This document shows, in pieces, positions 1 to 12,581 of a stretch of 64,000 nucleotides of DNA (position 1 is the stretch's first letter; every line of letters begins with the position of its first letter). The DNA lies in assembly GCA_035578905.1 (NCBI GenBank), contig JAQJVL010000280.1, forward strand, positions 372,001 through 436,000. Reading direction: 5' to 3'. Below the pieces are notes generated by a model. That model had not been told where the DNA came from and ran no database searches. It worked only from the letters and a program-made list of their open reading frames with translations. The stretch is from Stictocephala bisonia. Lineage: Eukaryota; Arthropoda; Insecta; Hemiptera; Membracidae. Both the position numbers and the translations under genes were made by a program.

Positions 1-18
1 TTTACTCTTACTTTGCAG

Positions 19-101
19 ATGAGTTGGTGGTTGAGAAGGAGAGATACCGTGTCATCGGCGATGGATTGGACTTGGCCTTTGTAGAGTTATACGGATACTA
101 A
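19..101 (+). CDS. Tm1: Tropomyosin alternative last exon (first of three)
   Basis: This short exon follows a CTTTGCAG acceptor at 11-18. Its first two bases (AT) complete an Asp codon whose G comes from the preceding exon, so it is phase 1. It then encodes ELVVEKERYR...AFVELYGY and stops at TAA 99-101. The pattern (D)ELVxEKExYxxI..(D)xLDxxFxEL is the C-terminal heptad region of arthropod tropomyosin, an actin-binding coiled coil; the last exon affects head-to-tail overlap and troponin binding. Two more exons of the same design lie at 4643 and 13572, which marks this as one of several mutually exclusive 3' ends. The remaining exons must lie left of the window. An AATAAA at 331-336 could serve as its polyadenylation signal. 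The Tm1 symbol rests on exon design and motif match; Tm2 was not excluded. Confidence 0.85.
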
Positions 102-2164
102 TCAACTTTAGCAAGCGTGTGCCATCACTCTCACATTCACCTTTAGATTAACTGTCGCCGCTTACTTTTCTGCTTATTTTTATTTTGCTGTAAAGATTCA
201 TGCAGAATTTTATCCGTTAATTCCCAAACCCTTTTCTTTGCATTAAGTTAAACTTTGTATTCATAGTTTTTGAAAGGTTGTAGTAATTATGTTGGATTCA
301 TTGTTTTAATACTCATACTATAAAACATACAATAAAAGTATATTTTCTGATTCTAAAGAGTAATTGCTGTAAATATATATATCTTGATTACTCCATATTT
401 TTTATATTCTGCAAAGCCTAGCCAATCAACGCTTGACAAGAATTGACTCTGGAAAATATTTACAAAGGTGAATCGCACAGAGTGGTTGGGAATTAACATT
501 GAGATTTAAGAGTAAAACATTTGTTGCAATTTATTAAAGATATTTATTATGTTTAAAAATAATTCGTATATTTATTTATTTGTATATTTTTTGATTTGTT
601 AGTTTAGTATTACTTTGTTTACTTTCATTGCAAACTGTATATAAATTAGCTAATTCTCATCTCTTGCCTAATCGTGTTTTTATTTATTCTGTTATTAACG
701 TTAACAACTTTCCGCTTTGAAGTATTGTGTTTAAATTCGGAACAAATTGTACTAAACTAACAACGTAACATCGGTGAGCGTAGGGTCACTACACTAGCAT
801 GAACGTCACTTAATAATTTTATTTCAATTGTTAGTTTATCTAAGATTATTTTTAGTTTTAGAATGTGATGTTTGTTTTATTTTTTATTTGAATGTTTATG
901 TAGTCGCCTTGTCGGCCATTGTAATCTCGCTTACTCTAATGTATCTGGGGACTATTAATGTGCAAAGACCATCGGAAGCAATCACCTGTACAGGTTCCTT
1001 TAAGTATATTATTATATAATAATTTTAAAATTTATACTTAATATAAAGGTGAATAAAACTGCCACCAACGTATTTGTTTTGTTTTTTTTTTACCATTTTC
1101 TCATTTAGTAAGTAGCATTAGTTTTTATTTTGAATGAGTTCAAACAGATTTTATTTTAAAACACTAAGATTAAAAATGATCAATTTCATTGATTTGCTTG
1201 TAAATGATGAATGTTAATATTAGATGAGAAGCAGGCATTGATTGATGTTGTGAATTATTTTGGCTGCTGACTTTGCCTTAGTTGTTGTACAAAGTAGTGC
1301 TTTTGGCTTGGAATTGGCTTCAGCAAAGTATCAGTGCACATTAATGGATTAAACAACTAAAAGCCCAAGTTTTGTAAACACTAAATAAAATTGCCAAAAT
1401 ATTGTCAGTTTATTCTTTCTATTTACTTTTTTCTCAGTTAACATTTAATCTTGCATTATTACATCTAATTTCAGTAATTTTTTCTTTAAATAACCAGTTA
1501 TAATTACTGGAATGAATATCTTGTACTCTCAAATCAATGGCTACAGAGTAATGAATATCTTGTATTCTCAAATCAATGGCTAAAGAGTAATAGATTTTCC
1601 ATGTTTTATGTTTTAATTTTATGAATTCCAGTTAACTTGAAACAGATATGTTCATTGGTATTTTAATTTAATTTAACAGAGAAGTTAATGTTGCAAAGCA
1701 TTGTATGATCTATCAACTTTGCTAATGTGTGAATTAATTATGTAAAAAGCTTTTTTCTGTTATTAGCACCACACATAAAAATTATTTTTATAATTTTGAG
1801 TGCTTAAACTGGGCATACAATGTTCATTGTTGAATTCATGTAGTTCAACATTTAAGTCTTGTTTCAAGTACAACAATTGATTGAAGTTAAATAAATATAT
1901 TACCAATGTTAAAGCACAAGATAGACATGTGCAAAATGAAATATATTAATTTAAATGAGAAAAGAATTCTGATTTTTCACATTTAGTTTTATTTTATCAC
2001 AAAGTGATTTATTATCATTTGGAAGTTCGTCAATTGTAAAAGGAAAGAGAGCAAAGAATTATTGGATGTACCCAAATGGAGTATCTTGTTTATTAAATGT
2101 TTGTACAATTGATTTTAAAATGAGCGTATTTCATAAACAATGATTTACTTAGTACACTGTCCTT
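102..2164. other. Tropomyosin 3' UTR and/or intron, no gene seen
   Basis: AT-rich sequence after the first terminal exon. AATAAA hexamers at 331-336 and 1052-1057 are possible polyadenylation signals. A 39-bp unit is duplicated in tandem at 1511-1588. No coding exon or RNA gene is visible. Confidence 0.6.
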
Positions 2165-2450
2165 GATAATGTAATGGGTGAGCCAAAATAAGACGGTTTT
2201 CAAATGAAGTTGAGAGCCAAACAGTATAACATTGCAAAAACAAATACAATAATAAAATGATTTATGCCATTTTATCTATGCTAGATAATGCCTCTCGAGT
2301 GACGTCCATTTACTTCTACACAGGCTTGCATATTTTCAACAAACTTGCAGTTACTTTTCGTTTCATTGGTAGAGGAATAGCAGCTCAGTTCTTTTGCACT
2401 GCTTAAGATCAGCAATATCGCAGGGCATCAACACTAAAACTTTACTTTTC
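2165..2450 (-). pseudogene. Possible decayed 3' end of a mariner/IS630-type transposase
   Basis: On the minus strand one frame reads FVENMQACVEVNGRH (about 2300-2350). This resembles the C-terminal (I/V)xxCIxxxGxHFEH motif common in insect mariner-type transposases. Neighbouring frames contain stops and no longer ORF remains. If correct, this is a small, heavily mutated fragment inside the tropomyosin intron. The match is short and could be chance. Confidence 0.3.
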
Positions 2451-2464
2451 AGATAGCTCCTTAG

Positions 2465-2530
2465 CCATAATCAAATCAAATTCTCTTTATTGCCATTAGG
2501 TACTAATTGTACAATAGGCCATGTCACAGT
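2465..2530 (-). repeat. Candidate LINE 3' tail with (TTTGA)n
   Basis: Read on the minus strand, the sequence ends GGCAATAAAGAGAA followed by TTTGATTTGATTA. This is the layout of a non-LTR retrotransposon 3' end: a polyadenylation-like hexamer and a short pentamer tail. A similar ending, CACAATAAAAGATA then TTTGATTTGATTT, occurs on the plus strand at 36508-36537. No ORF is attached. Confidence 0.35.
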
Positions 2531-3256
2531 TAAGTGTAAAATAACGTACACTATGTCAATAATTTAATATATTACAGTTTCTATAAGTTTCCAAAATTAC
2601 AGGTAAATTTATATATGATATGTTAGGCTATATTAGGGTTGGTAATTGTGGCGATAATCTAATAAACACAAACAGTAGTAATAAATAAATGCACAAACAA
2701 TAACAAATAAATAAATAATATGACAGGTACATAAAGCAGTTTATTATGGCCCACCCGTTACAAATATGTTTCAAAACTGCATTAATTATAACTGAAAAGT
2801 TTTAAATATATCATCTTGTAATCTCAAAATTAAAAAATGGTATAACGTAATGACCAACCTATTTTCAAATAAAAATGTACTAACCACTATGGCTTAGGAA
2901 ACTTAATAATAAATACAAGCCCATTATTTTATTTATCAATTCTAAAAATGTATGGTAATTTTACTTAATGAAATATAAAATGATAGTTTCCTTCTTAATT
3001 TAAGTTTTAGTATTCCAAGCTAATGGTTTTGATTTTTTAGCCAGTATGCTCATTTCTCAAAAGGAAATATGAAATTTGTTATAAGAATAGGCTTAAGTAA
3101 TCTTTTACTTTAAATCATTCAGCAGAAATTCTGACTTTACATTCTATTGTTGAAGCTCTTGCATTTCATAAGAAAAAAGAATGGAATGTGAATTAAAATA
3201 AACAGATATTATTCTCAAGATGGTAGAAGGAAAGCTAAATCAGAGTCAAGAATGAT

Positions 3257-3735
3257 TTAAAATTAGCTGTCATTGACTATGTGACCAGGAGGGACATATT
3301 AAAATTAGCTGTCATTGACTATGTGACCAGGAGGGACATATTAAAATTAGCTGTCATTGACTATGTGACCAGGAGGGACATATTAAAATTAGCTGTCATT
3401 GACTATGTGACCAGGAGGGACATATTAAAATTAGCTGTCATTGACTATGTGACCAGGAGGGACATATTAAAATTAGCTGTCATTGACTATGTGACCAGGA
3501 GGGACATATTAAAATTAGCTGTCATTGACTATGTGACCAGGAGGGCCAGGAGGGACATTTTAAAACTAGCTGTCATTGACTATGTGACCAGGAGGGACAT
3601 ATTAAAACTAGCTGTCATTGACTATGTGACCAGGAGGGACATATTAAAACTAGCTGTCATTGACTATGTGACCAGGAGGGACATATTAAAACTAGCTGTC
3701 ATTGACTATGTGACCAGGAGGGACATATTAAAACT
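3257..3735 (+). repeat. 42-bp tandem array, about 11 copies in two blocks
   Basis: A 42-bp unit (AAAATTAGCTGTCATTGACT...ACCAGGAGGGACATATT) repeats head to tail. The first block uses AAAATTAGCTG. After a copy with a 9-bp partial duplication (about 3541-3556, GGGCCAGGAGG) the second block uses AAACTAGCTG. Because 42 is a multiple of three and one frame lacks stops, the array forms an ORF (3281-3793, unit TRRDILKLAVIDYV). That ORF is a by-product of the period and has no other sign of being a gene. Confidence 0.9.
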
Positions 3736-4642
3736 CAACAAACACAAAAAACTTTCTATTACCTTTATTAAGATTATAGAAAACATTGATTAATTATTTA
3801 TCTGGTTAAATATAGAGTTTCTCCTTTTTCAATAACAATATTTTAGTTTTTTTATGTAATCTTTTTACTTTTGAAATCCTTTGATATTTGAGGAAATCAG
3901 TTCTTCACTCAATTCCCTAAGGTAAGAAGAGAGTTTATATATTTATCAGTATTTCTTATATTATTGCCCTACTTTTTTGGCTATATCTATTTCTGACATT
4001 AAACATTAGTTTACAACTAACTTATAAGATCTAATGGTTCTTTAAAGATTTTTATAAATAATGAAAAAACATATTGCTTTTAATATAAAACTTCCTCTAT
4101 TGTCCAATCAAAATATGAAGGTTTGCTCAATTTGAGTGAAATAAATTTTTTGCTGGTTTTTGTTATTGTTAAAATGAAAAATTTGATATTCTTAAGGTTT
4201 AATGTAAGGAATTAAACGTTTTTGTAATAGTAAACACAGCTAAAGAAGGATTTACTTCTTGAATTTTGACATTGAATTAACTTCAAACATACCTGTGGAA
4301 GATTAAAATAGTCAAAATTTATTTTGTAGGTTAAAATCTAATTATTGTATTTTTATAACAATTCTAAAACTCATCTTGTAACATTTACATTAATATGATA
4401 TATTTTTTATAATCTTGTCTTTCAAGATTAAACCGTTCAATAAATAATTTTTGAATTAAAGAATTATTCTAGAACTTCACTCAAACTAAACTTGCATTTG
4501 CCGTTGCTGTGACTTAAAACTTAGTTCTAACCTAAATGTTATAACACTTTTTCGCTTCTCTAATAAAAAATTAGCATATATATAGATTTTAATTGTATTT
4601 AAATTTTCAATGACTCGATTGATAATATTTATTTTGGCACAG
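3736..4642. other. Intron sequence, nothing recognised
   Basis: AT-rich sequence between the 42-bp array and the second tropomyosin terminal exon. No gene or ordered repeat is visible. Confidence 0.5.
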
Positions 4643-4722
4643 ATGAATTGGTCCATGAGAAGGAGAAATACAAATACATCTGCGACGATTTGGATCAAAC
4701 CTTCTGCGAGCTCATTGGTTAA
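4643..4722 (+). CDS. Tm1: Tropomyosin alternative last exon (second of three)
   Basis: The acceptor is TTGGCACAG (AG at 4641-4642). The exon again begins with AT, completing a phase-1 Asp codon, and encodes [18 protein letters not shown] followed by TFCELIG before TAA at 4720-4722. It matches the tropomyosin C-terminus closely, with charged e/g positions and the DDLDxTFxELIG ending. Compared with the first exon it has a Cys after YKYI and lacks the C-terminal Tyr. The upstream pyrimidine tract is weak, which would fit a regulated exon, though this is inference. A longer ORF (4610-4798) overlapping it is a different frame and is not a gene. Confidence 0.88.
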
Positions 4723-7601
4723 AACAGTTGCCGCTGTTGTTCAGTTGCCACTGGCTGAGAGGGGGAGACTCAATATTCCAAATCAACATCTAGTTTAACA
4801 AGCACTATCATCTTAAATAACCTCACACATACAATATATATGTACAAATATTTTATTTTTACAAAATCAAGAACGAGATCCATTTTTATTGTTTAATGGT
4901 TATATAAATATAAAGATTATTATTTACTTGAGTTTATTTTTCCCTTTTTGTTGTTTTTTTAGATTTTATTACTTTTACATTTTAATTTTACATCATATAT
5001 GTTTGTACTAAATTACAATATTGGTGTTTTTCAAGCTTAAAAGAGTTTTTACAAGTTTCTTAACTACACTAAACAAATTTAGGACTTAAATATTATTTTA
5101 TAACTTTTGTCATAAATTTACCATATGGAATGAGGACAATGTAACTTGGGAAATAAGTCAATTATATAGTTATTGAATTTGGGTTTCTGGTGCGTTTGAT
5201 ATGAGCTGTTCCTCCAGTTGATAATACCTCAGGATTATATTTTTAAAGAAGTTATACCTCATAGAGTAAACAGATAGTTTCAATGTTTGCTAATGATATC
5301 CTCATTAACGTAACCAAACTTAAAAAAGGTTTTATTTGCACAAAATAAATACTGCAAAGAAGTAAGAAGCTGTTCTGGAGAATAATAAAGAAATGGCAAT
5401 AAGAAATGTTAAGGATAGATTCCAATATCACTCACTTATCATATTAGGGAGAGCAATAGAATCTTTATTCCGTGAAAACACAAATAACAATTATATTTTA
5501 ATTATATTACGGTAAAATTAAAATCAAGTCTTATGACATGTTTTTCTTTAAGAGTAGTTTAAACTTACTCATTACAAATTCTAATAAATGCAAAAAACCT
5601 TTCTTTAATTGAGAAATTGCTTTGTTGATTTCATGCTGTGAATAATTAATTATTAATTTCTTATTTAAATTATAAGAACACTTTCTTGCAATGTACATTT
5701 TTTGTTCTCATACAATTTTAAATTGAGTCTATCAACTCTAATTTTGCTGCTTGTGTTGTAATTACATACAGATTTACCAGGTTTTTAAACTAAATAACTT
5801 ATAGACTTAAGTAGGATTTTGAGTTCCTTAATATAATGATATACCGAATAAGACTATTAAGTGTAACTTAATGCTTATTGCCCTATTTGTTTAAGTTGTA
5901 TTTTGTTTTGGTTTTGCATAAATAGTAATACTATACGAAAAATGAGGAATCAATTAACCCAATGTGAATCCATTTCAAAGCTTTTCAATCAGTAATTTTG
6001 ATGCACCACAGTAGTTAAATATTTCGAAAAGTTTGTATACTACTTTGTTACCATGTCTGTTCCAAGACAATCTTCTATGGATGGTAGGGTTTAAATTATT
6101 ATGTTTTAAACTATCCTATTTGTTAAATTTTTTTAGTTTGAAAGAAAGTTATGATTGTTAAGGAATTTTTTCAATGTTTCCAGATTAATATATGATCTGG
6201 AAGTGATGCTTCAATTTATGAGTATTAAAATATCCACAAATTTTTATCCTGGAAGATGTAAATGATTAGCATGTGTTTCTTCACATTTATGTTCATTAAT
6301 AAGAAATATTGAATCGAGAATTTCATTGTTATATTAGAATCTGCAGGACAAAATGGGTGATGGGATGGCTGTTTTAAACCACTCTAGATTTTCTCTGACT
6401 TTCATTAAATACCCTTTTAAATTCTACACCGGTATTTATGTACAGAAACAATTTTTACGTACATAAAAATTTATGTACATAAAGTTTATGTACATAAAAA
6501 TAATTAAATTTTAAGACAAATTTATAAATATAAAAAATGATCATTTTTTTTTGTTTATTTATAACAACACTTACAAATATAACTGGAAAACTTTCCTTTC
6601 TGTTACCAATGTATATTTTTTATTAAAGTAACAATTTACATGAAGTATGACGTAATACTTAAGAAATAAATGTACAAATTTTGTATTTCAAGATATTAAC
6701 TGTACATACATATAAAACAGTTAGATGAGAGTGCTTAATAGTTTTAAAAGAACTAATTAAAAATATTAAAGAAATACTATCATGAGAACCAAAACACAGA
6801 CATAAACAAACTATACAATACTTTGGCGCTGGGCATGAAAACAGGTCATGTCTTGTTTTGTTGTCTATGTCAGTTGCAGCCAACTGATAATGCATATTAG
6901 GAAATCTATTGTAGGTTATGTTTTATATAAAATTAACTCCATGTTATTTAATTTGTGTAATGTGTACATAATGTACATAAGATTGACACAAATTTGTGTG
7001 TGCGATGATGAATGAAAAAACTTTGATCAAGTCTTTTTCGCTCAATTCATGCAAGCGATAAACTGCCTGCTCTGTCCTAAAATGGTTAATATTCATACAA
7101 GATATATCAGACACTTATAACATAACCCATTATCACCTATCTGCACCTCTGTGCTTACTGGAATACCTTGTGAGATTTGTTCAATCCTTATTTACACCAC
7201 CTAGAACAAATACTGTTAAGTGTTTTCTGTAAGATATGTTATTTTCCTAATTTAGATCACTAAATTATCTGTCCATGCAAACTATATTCTCTTGTTGTTT
7301 ATAAGCATGCATATTTTTTCAATCTTTCTAGATGTGGCACAAATAGCACTTGCATGTATGTTACTCTACACTTTCTTATTTACAATTTGGTTCGGTTTTG
7401 TGTTTCCAAGTAAAATTTCAATGACAGAAAATTGTATGATAAAATTGGTTATGTAAAAATGAAAGATTGCTACCCTGAAAGCACAGGGATTTATAAAAGA
7501 AGTTCAGTCTTGTTACTTGAGGGATTAATATCTTCTGTAAGTTGATTGGGTACTGCATAGGATATTGATTGCCTCTTCTTACTTTAAATTATTGTTAATA
7601 T
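4723..7601. other. Tropomyosin 3' UTR/intron, no gene seen
   Basis: AT-rich non-coding DNA. The only local structure noticed is a run of short diverged repeats of TTTATGTACATAAA at about 6436-6500. Confidence 0.5.
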
Positions 7602-8420
7602 GAATATACAGGGTGAAAGAAATGTGGAAACGCTTTCACAACTTTTCTATGAAGTGAAATCTTGTATTTCAATATAGTTACAAAGAACACACTTTTTGAT
7701 GGCATTAGCGACATTTCATCTTTTCAGGGCCTACATGGAGTTGAACAAAAATCTTTAATGTAAGCCTAGGTCGAGTTTGGTATCAAATGAAATGGAATTA
7801 ATTGCCATATACCAGACTTCAAAAGGTCTATCCTTTCCAGAGTAGTGATCATTTGAATTTCAAATTTACTAATTTCAAATTTTTTTTCTTCACTATTTAA
7901 CGATTTAAATAGTGTAAAAATTAAACTATCTTGAAAAAAATAAAGTTGTAGTGAAAGTGTTTCTATATTTTCTACGCTTTCACAACAACTTTATTTTTTC
8001 CATAGATAATTTGACAATTAATTTTTTTTTAGTTATTGTGTTCCATAAAGTATAATTGTTGATCAGAATAATTTAGGCTACTTAAAATCGTTGTAGCGGA
8101 GAACAAAAATGTCAAATTAGTAAATTTGAAATTCAAATGATCGCTACTCTGGAAAGGATACACCTTTCGAAGTCCGGTTTGTGTCAATTAACTTCTATTG
8201 CATAAACCTTTAATTTGATATCAAACTCAACCTAGGCTTACATTAAAGATTTTCGTTCAACTCCACGTGGACCATCCCCCTGAAAAGATGAAATGTCGCT
8301 AATGGTGTCAAAAAGTATGTTCTTTGTAACCATGATGATGTACAAGATGTCACTTTTACCAGTTAAATTATAGAAAAGTTGTGAAAGCGTTTCCATATTT
8401 TTGTTCTACCCTGTATATTC
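7602..8420. mobile_element. Foldback MITE of about 0.8 kb with very long inverted arms
   Basis: The left end GAATATACAGGGT (7602-7614) is the exact reverse complement of the right end ACCCTGTATATTC (8408-8420). The inverted arms continue imperfectly for about 300 bases each: GGAAACGCTTTCACAACTT on the left pairs with AAGTTGTGAAAGCGTTTCC on the right, and both arms share CTTTCCAGAGTAG-like segments. The centre (about 7946-8000) is itself a hairpin around ATAAAGTTGT. There is no ORF. It is a non-autonomous foldback element, probably inserted at TA. Confidence 0.85.
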
Positions 8421-8668
8421 ACTCTTATATATTTGTATTATGTGCAGGATAAAGAGGGAATAATATTTTCTTTAATATTACAACTGTACAACAAACCATC
8501 TCAACTGAATTAGTAAAAACCCTTGTAACATCACTCCAGGAAGGTAGAAGAGGACAGAAGAAATAAGTATAAGAACATGTAAAAATCAAGGTGTTTTCTG
8601 CTGGTTTTCAAATTATTTGTTTATATATTTATGTTATTCAATAGTTTTTCCTTGGTATAGCAGTTATA

Positions 8669-9103
8669 TACAGGGTGTTTGGACACTCTTTAGCCAAACT
8701 TTAGGATTTAGCTCTGGACATGGAAACAAATAAAAAGTTTCATATAACAGTAAGGTCTATGTCACTTCGTTAATTGTCTGTCTATGTTTGTGATTTTTAT
8801 AAAAAAATTAATATCTCAGGATCCATCAATGATACAGATTTTAAGTTTTACATATGTAGTAAGGCAGATAGCAACTAAAGGTACAATTATTTTCGGTATT
8901 TTTTTGTTCTTTGGAACGGTAACCGTTTGGAAATAGCTTAAGATAGAAAAATTAATGGTTTTTTTTCTTTGTCAGTTTTAAAAATGTACAGATGGAAGGT
9001 TAACGAAGCGAGATCGACAATACTGTTACATGACATTTTTTTTTTGTTTTATGTCCAGAACTAAATCCCATAGTGTGGCCAAAGAGTTCCCAAACACCCT
9101 GTA
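8669..9103. mobile_element. MITE with TACAGGGTGTTTGG terminal inverted repeats
   Basis: The left end TACAGGGTGTTTGG and the right end CCAAACACCCTGTA are reverse complements. The arms go on for about 55 bases, sharing GGATTTAGCTCTGGACA on the left and TGTCCAGAACTAAATCC on the right. The 435-bp body has no ORF. The first nine TIR bases equal those of the element at 7602-8420, so the same transposase may have moved both. Confidence 0.85.
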
Positions 9104-9177
9104 TTGTAGATAGTTTGTCTAACAAGATTAAATTACAGGAACCATTGCATTCCCCATTGATCTCTTATTGATCAATC

Positions 9178-9446
9178 AGTATATTGGAGAGATAGGACAT
9201 CAGCAAACTTACCTTAGAAGACAAGTTCACTAACACCAGAGTAGTAGTAACAAAAGAAACACATAATCACACGAATTTTCAGTGCCACTGGCACTTTTTC
9301 AGGTGAGTAGAGAGAGAGAGAGAGACCAAGTGGCACTGAAAATTCATGTGATTATGTGTTTCTTTTGTGTATGTTACCACTACTCTGGTGTTAGTGAACT
9401 TGTCTTCTAAGGTAAGTTTGTTGATGTCCTATCTCTCCAATATACT
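9178..9446. repeat. Near-perfect 269-bp palindrome around a (GA)n core
   Basis: The sequence from AGTATATTGGAGAGATAGG (9178) to CCTATCTCTCCAATATACT (ending 9446) folds back on itself. Arms of about 115 bases differ at only a few positions. The centre holds (GA)n at about 9308-9325. No ORF and no clear target duplication were seen. It is likely a foldback MITE or an inverted duplication. Confidence 0.85.
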
Positions 9447-11390
9447 AATTCCTGGCCTAGTGCCCTTTAACCTAACCTAAAATAATTGATCAATCAATAA
9501 ACTGTCCATAATCATAAGATTGAGATATTGTCAGATAGGATTTTATCTGCTGAAGTAAGACTATTTCCATGTATGTTCTTGCTCTGTCACACCCAGGGGC
9601 GGTCTAAGGTGAAAATTGCAAATGTGCAAGACTTACATTTTATGCCTTTACGGGGGGGGGGGGGGGTCTGGAATATTTTTTTAAATTTAAGGTCTAAAAA
9701 CTCAGACTTTGTGGAATTTTGCGCCTTTTAAAACATTACATTTGTCTCTAAATATGATTTATTATTGATTGACTTGCTAGGTTTAATGCTCTTTCTTCTA
9801 CCTTAAATCACTATCATGTTAAATAAACTAATGAAAACTTCTGGGTCACGTTATAATCATTTTTAAACTTATATTTGAAGTACTCTCAGAATAAATAGCT
9901 AATGCGGGAATTACTGTCTGCCATACCTAAGGTTAATTTTCACATCTAATGGGTAAAAGAAAATAAAACAACAGAACATAGTGAGTCAATAATTATTGAG
10001 TTTACTAATGGTGCACACACAACAAAAGTTTATTAACTATTAAGGTAGCTACATAGTCTCTTTTATTATACATCCATACAAGGGCTTTTTTGCTTTCATT
10101 TCGGAGAGTGAATTAACTAAGTCCAAATAATCAATTGACTGAGTTTTCAATTGATAAAATTGAACGGCTGCTTAGTCTTTCTTGAGACATACTAAATAAG
10201 AAAAAGGAGCTGAAATGTAAACCTAATTGGCAGACTTGAACTGCAAGAGCAGATGACACAACTCTCCACATTGTATCACCAGTTCAAAAATGTAAAGCAC
10301 TTCACCAACTGTCTTTAGTGTGAGATGCTGGTCTCAATAAATTAAAGAAAATTTAAGAAATTGTCTATATGCAACATTTGTCTATTTTCAAATGTTGTTT
10401 ATTAGCAAGCATATTAATAGAATGAAATGTAGGGAAGTTGTGGGGAATAAACCAATTCTTATGCCATTTTAGTAGCCATGGTGGAATGGTTTACGATAGA
10501 TTGTTTGTTGTTGAGGTATTTATTAACATTTATGATTCTTGTGTTTGTACTCAGCGTCATATACATTTCAATCTGGTTGGATATAATGTAATCCACTGTG
10601 TAACACAATTATAATATAGATTCCTAACTCCAAAGCAACAGGTTTATCATGAATATGCAAGTCTACAGACCATCTAAGGTCAGCCAGAAGCCAAGTAGCT
10701 TCCATTGCAAATAAGATTTTAGAAAAAGTGTTCAACACCTTCAATGCAAGACTAGAAGAACGTATGGTAAACTGTCATCATTTAGCGGTGTAAAAATGTC
10801 TCATGAAAGTTATTCACTTTGCAACGAAGGATAAAATTGCAGTAGAAATGTTTATGAATATAGATAGTATTTTATTTCAAAACCAACAGGTATAATTCCC
10901 TGTCCTTGTATATTCAGGTCACGTATAATAAGCCCAAATTGGTGAGGGATTCTCAGAAGGGTCGTTTTGGTTGACTTATCTCCCACCCCTGTTGTTTCAA
11001 AATTGTAATTAGAAATTTAGTATTATTACTACACAAGAAATTATATTCTATTATTTTTGTTTTTATAAAAAATCTTGTTGCAAACCTGTGAGCAGTTCCT
11101 AACACAGTGAAATTTAAACAGGTTTTATACATAAAGTTTTAATCATATTTGATCTTAAAATGTGAATGTGTACGTTTGATTAGACCTTTTGCATTGATGG
11201 GCAGCGCACATGGTTTTCCTCCAGGTTATGAAATAAATCACTCTTTTAAAAATATTATATATTTCTAAAAAAATTATGCAAAACTTAAATTTTATGGCTT
11301 AAATACGAACAAAATTAAATCATTATAATTATCTTAAAATGTTGAATAGTTTTAAACTCATCAAAGAAATCATTCTTCTATTCAGTATCA
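9447..11390. other. Non-coding stretch with a G15 run
   Basis: A homopolymer of 15 G lies at 9652-9666. Otherwise the sequence is AT-rich with no gene or repeat I can define. Confidence 0.5.
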
Positions 11391-11456
11391 CCCTTGATTA
11401 TATACACCTACAATAGATATTCCATCTAATAGGAATATTTGTGCCCGTAGTTTTGT

Positions 11457-11892
11457 CAGCACTGGTGGCGCAGTGCTGTAACTCAGCTACTTGGGGACAA
11501 AGTGTTTGAGATTGTTGGCGATAGGTTCCATGCTCGGTTCTCTTAATACCGACACGGCGTCCGCTCAATGGTTGTCATTAACGTAGACACTACTAGAGAA
11601 ATCTGGAGTGTCCGTGTTGAATGGTAGTCAAAGTTCGGATGTTGTGTAGGGGAGAGAACTGAGTGTCAGACTTGTGAGTTAGCTGAAAATCAGACCAACA
11701 CTACGTGGGTCGGATTCCACGTAAAGCTGTAGGTCCCATAGTTGCCCTGGCTATTGGGCTATTAATAAATAGTCCTTTCTGAGCTAAGCCGAACTCAGAT
11801 AGTAACAATGACTACACTCGTTCATCTACACTCATTCACTCCTCATATTCGCTCATATCTCTACGATCGGCGTCTTAGAGATGAATAATGAA
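11457..11892 (+). mobile_element. tRNA-derived SINE-like insertion
   Basis: This block is present in one arm of the surrounding inverted repeat and absent from the other. Its head carries TGGCGCAGTGCTG (about 11465-11477), close to the RNA polymerase III A box TRGCNNAGYNGG. GGTTCCATGCTC (about 11524-11535) resembles the B box GGTTCGANTCC. The 3' end, GATGAATAATGAAT, could be a short A-rich tail. Length and head fit an insect tRNA-derived SINE. The family and parental tRNA cannot be named from sequence alone. Confidence 0.55.
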
Positions 11893-12355
11893 TAGTTAGT
11901 GAGGCCCGCAACCACAGCTGGTTTAAACTGCATTATATTTACATGGGACTACACTAGCGCTCCATAATGGACCACAAAAACATCTGATATTTTGAGACTC
12001 AAAATTTAACATTGGATGAGAAATCTATTTGTGTACAAAATTAATGGTATCACTCAGCTTATCAGGCCCAGTAGTTAAAAAAAAATATATATATATATTA
12101 GAGAAATATATATTTACTAGTATTAATATAACTTATGTCTATACATATAAATATTATACTACTAGATAAATGGGATGAAATTAATTAATTCAATAATTAT
12201 GGTTTTTCATAATTTTATTGTATTTCACATGAAAGTCTTTGAATCTCTGTGGTGATGCAGGGTGTTTGTGCCAACATTGGGATCTTGTAAACTGTAGTTA
12301 ATGAAGATACCTTTCTGGGTATGGGGTACTTGTTGTTGCACTACAGTTTCTGTTA

Positions 12356-12581
12356 GGCTGCGGCCACATGGGCTACAATTCTCGCTGACAGTAAGCGGTA
12401 AAATGAAGCATAATTTTAAGTTTTATTGATTTTATTGATGATATATATGTGGAGACGCTAGAGTTACAGTTTACCGCTCTATGTGGCCAACTCCATATAA
12501 ATCAATGCAACCTAAAATTGAGCTACATTTTAATACTTACTGCCAAAGCCAGTGACAGATTGTTGCCCTGTGATCGCAACC
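12356..12581. mobile_element. Small MITE with TTA flanks (PIF/Harbinger-like)
   Basis: The left end GGCTGCGGCCACATGGGC and the inverted right end GGTTGCGATCACAGGGC are imperfect TIRs. Both sides carry TTA (12353-12355 and 12582-12584), the usual 3-bp target duplication of PIF/Harbinger elements. The 226-bp body has no ORF. It is nested inside the larger inverted-repeat element. Confidence 0.55.

Noticed and set aside
3281..3793. 170-codon ORF of TRRDILKLAVIDYV repeats
   Set aside because: By-product of the 42-bp array; no splice, promoter or family support.
4610..4798. 62-codon ORF over the second tropomyosin exon
   Set aside because: Different frame from the tropomyosin coding sequence, which is supported by two sister exons.
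11457..11540. Functional tRNA gene
   Set aside because: A- and B-box-like motifs are present but no cloverleaf could be folded and the B box is degenerate; a SINE head fits better.
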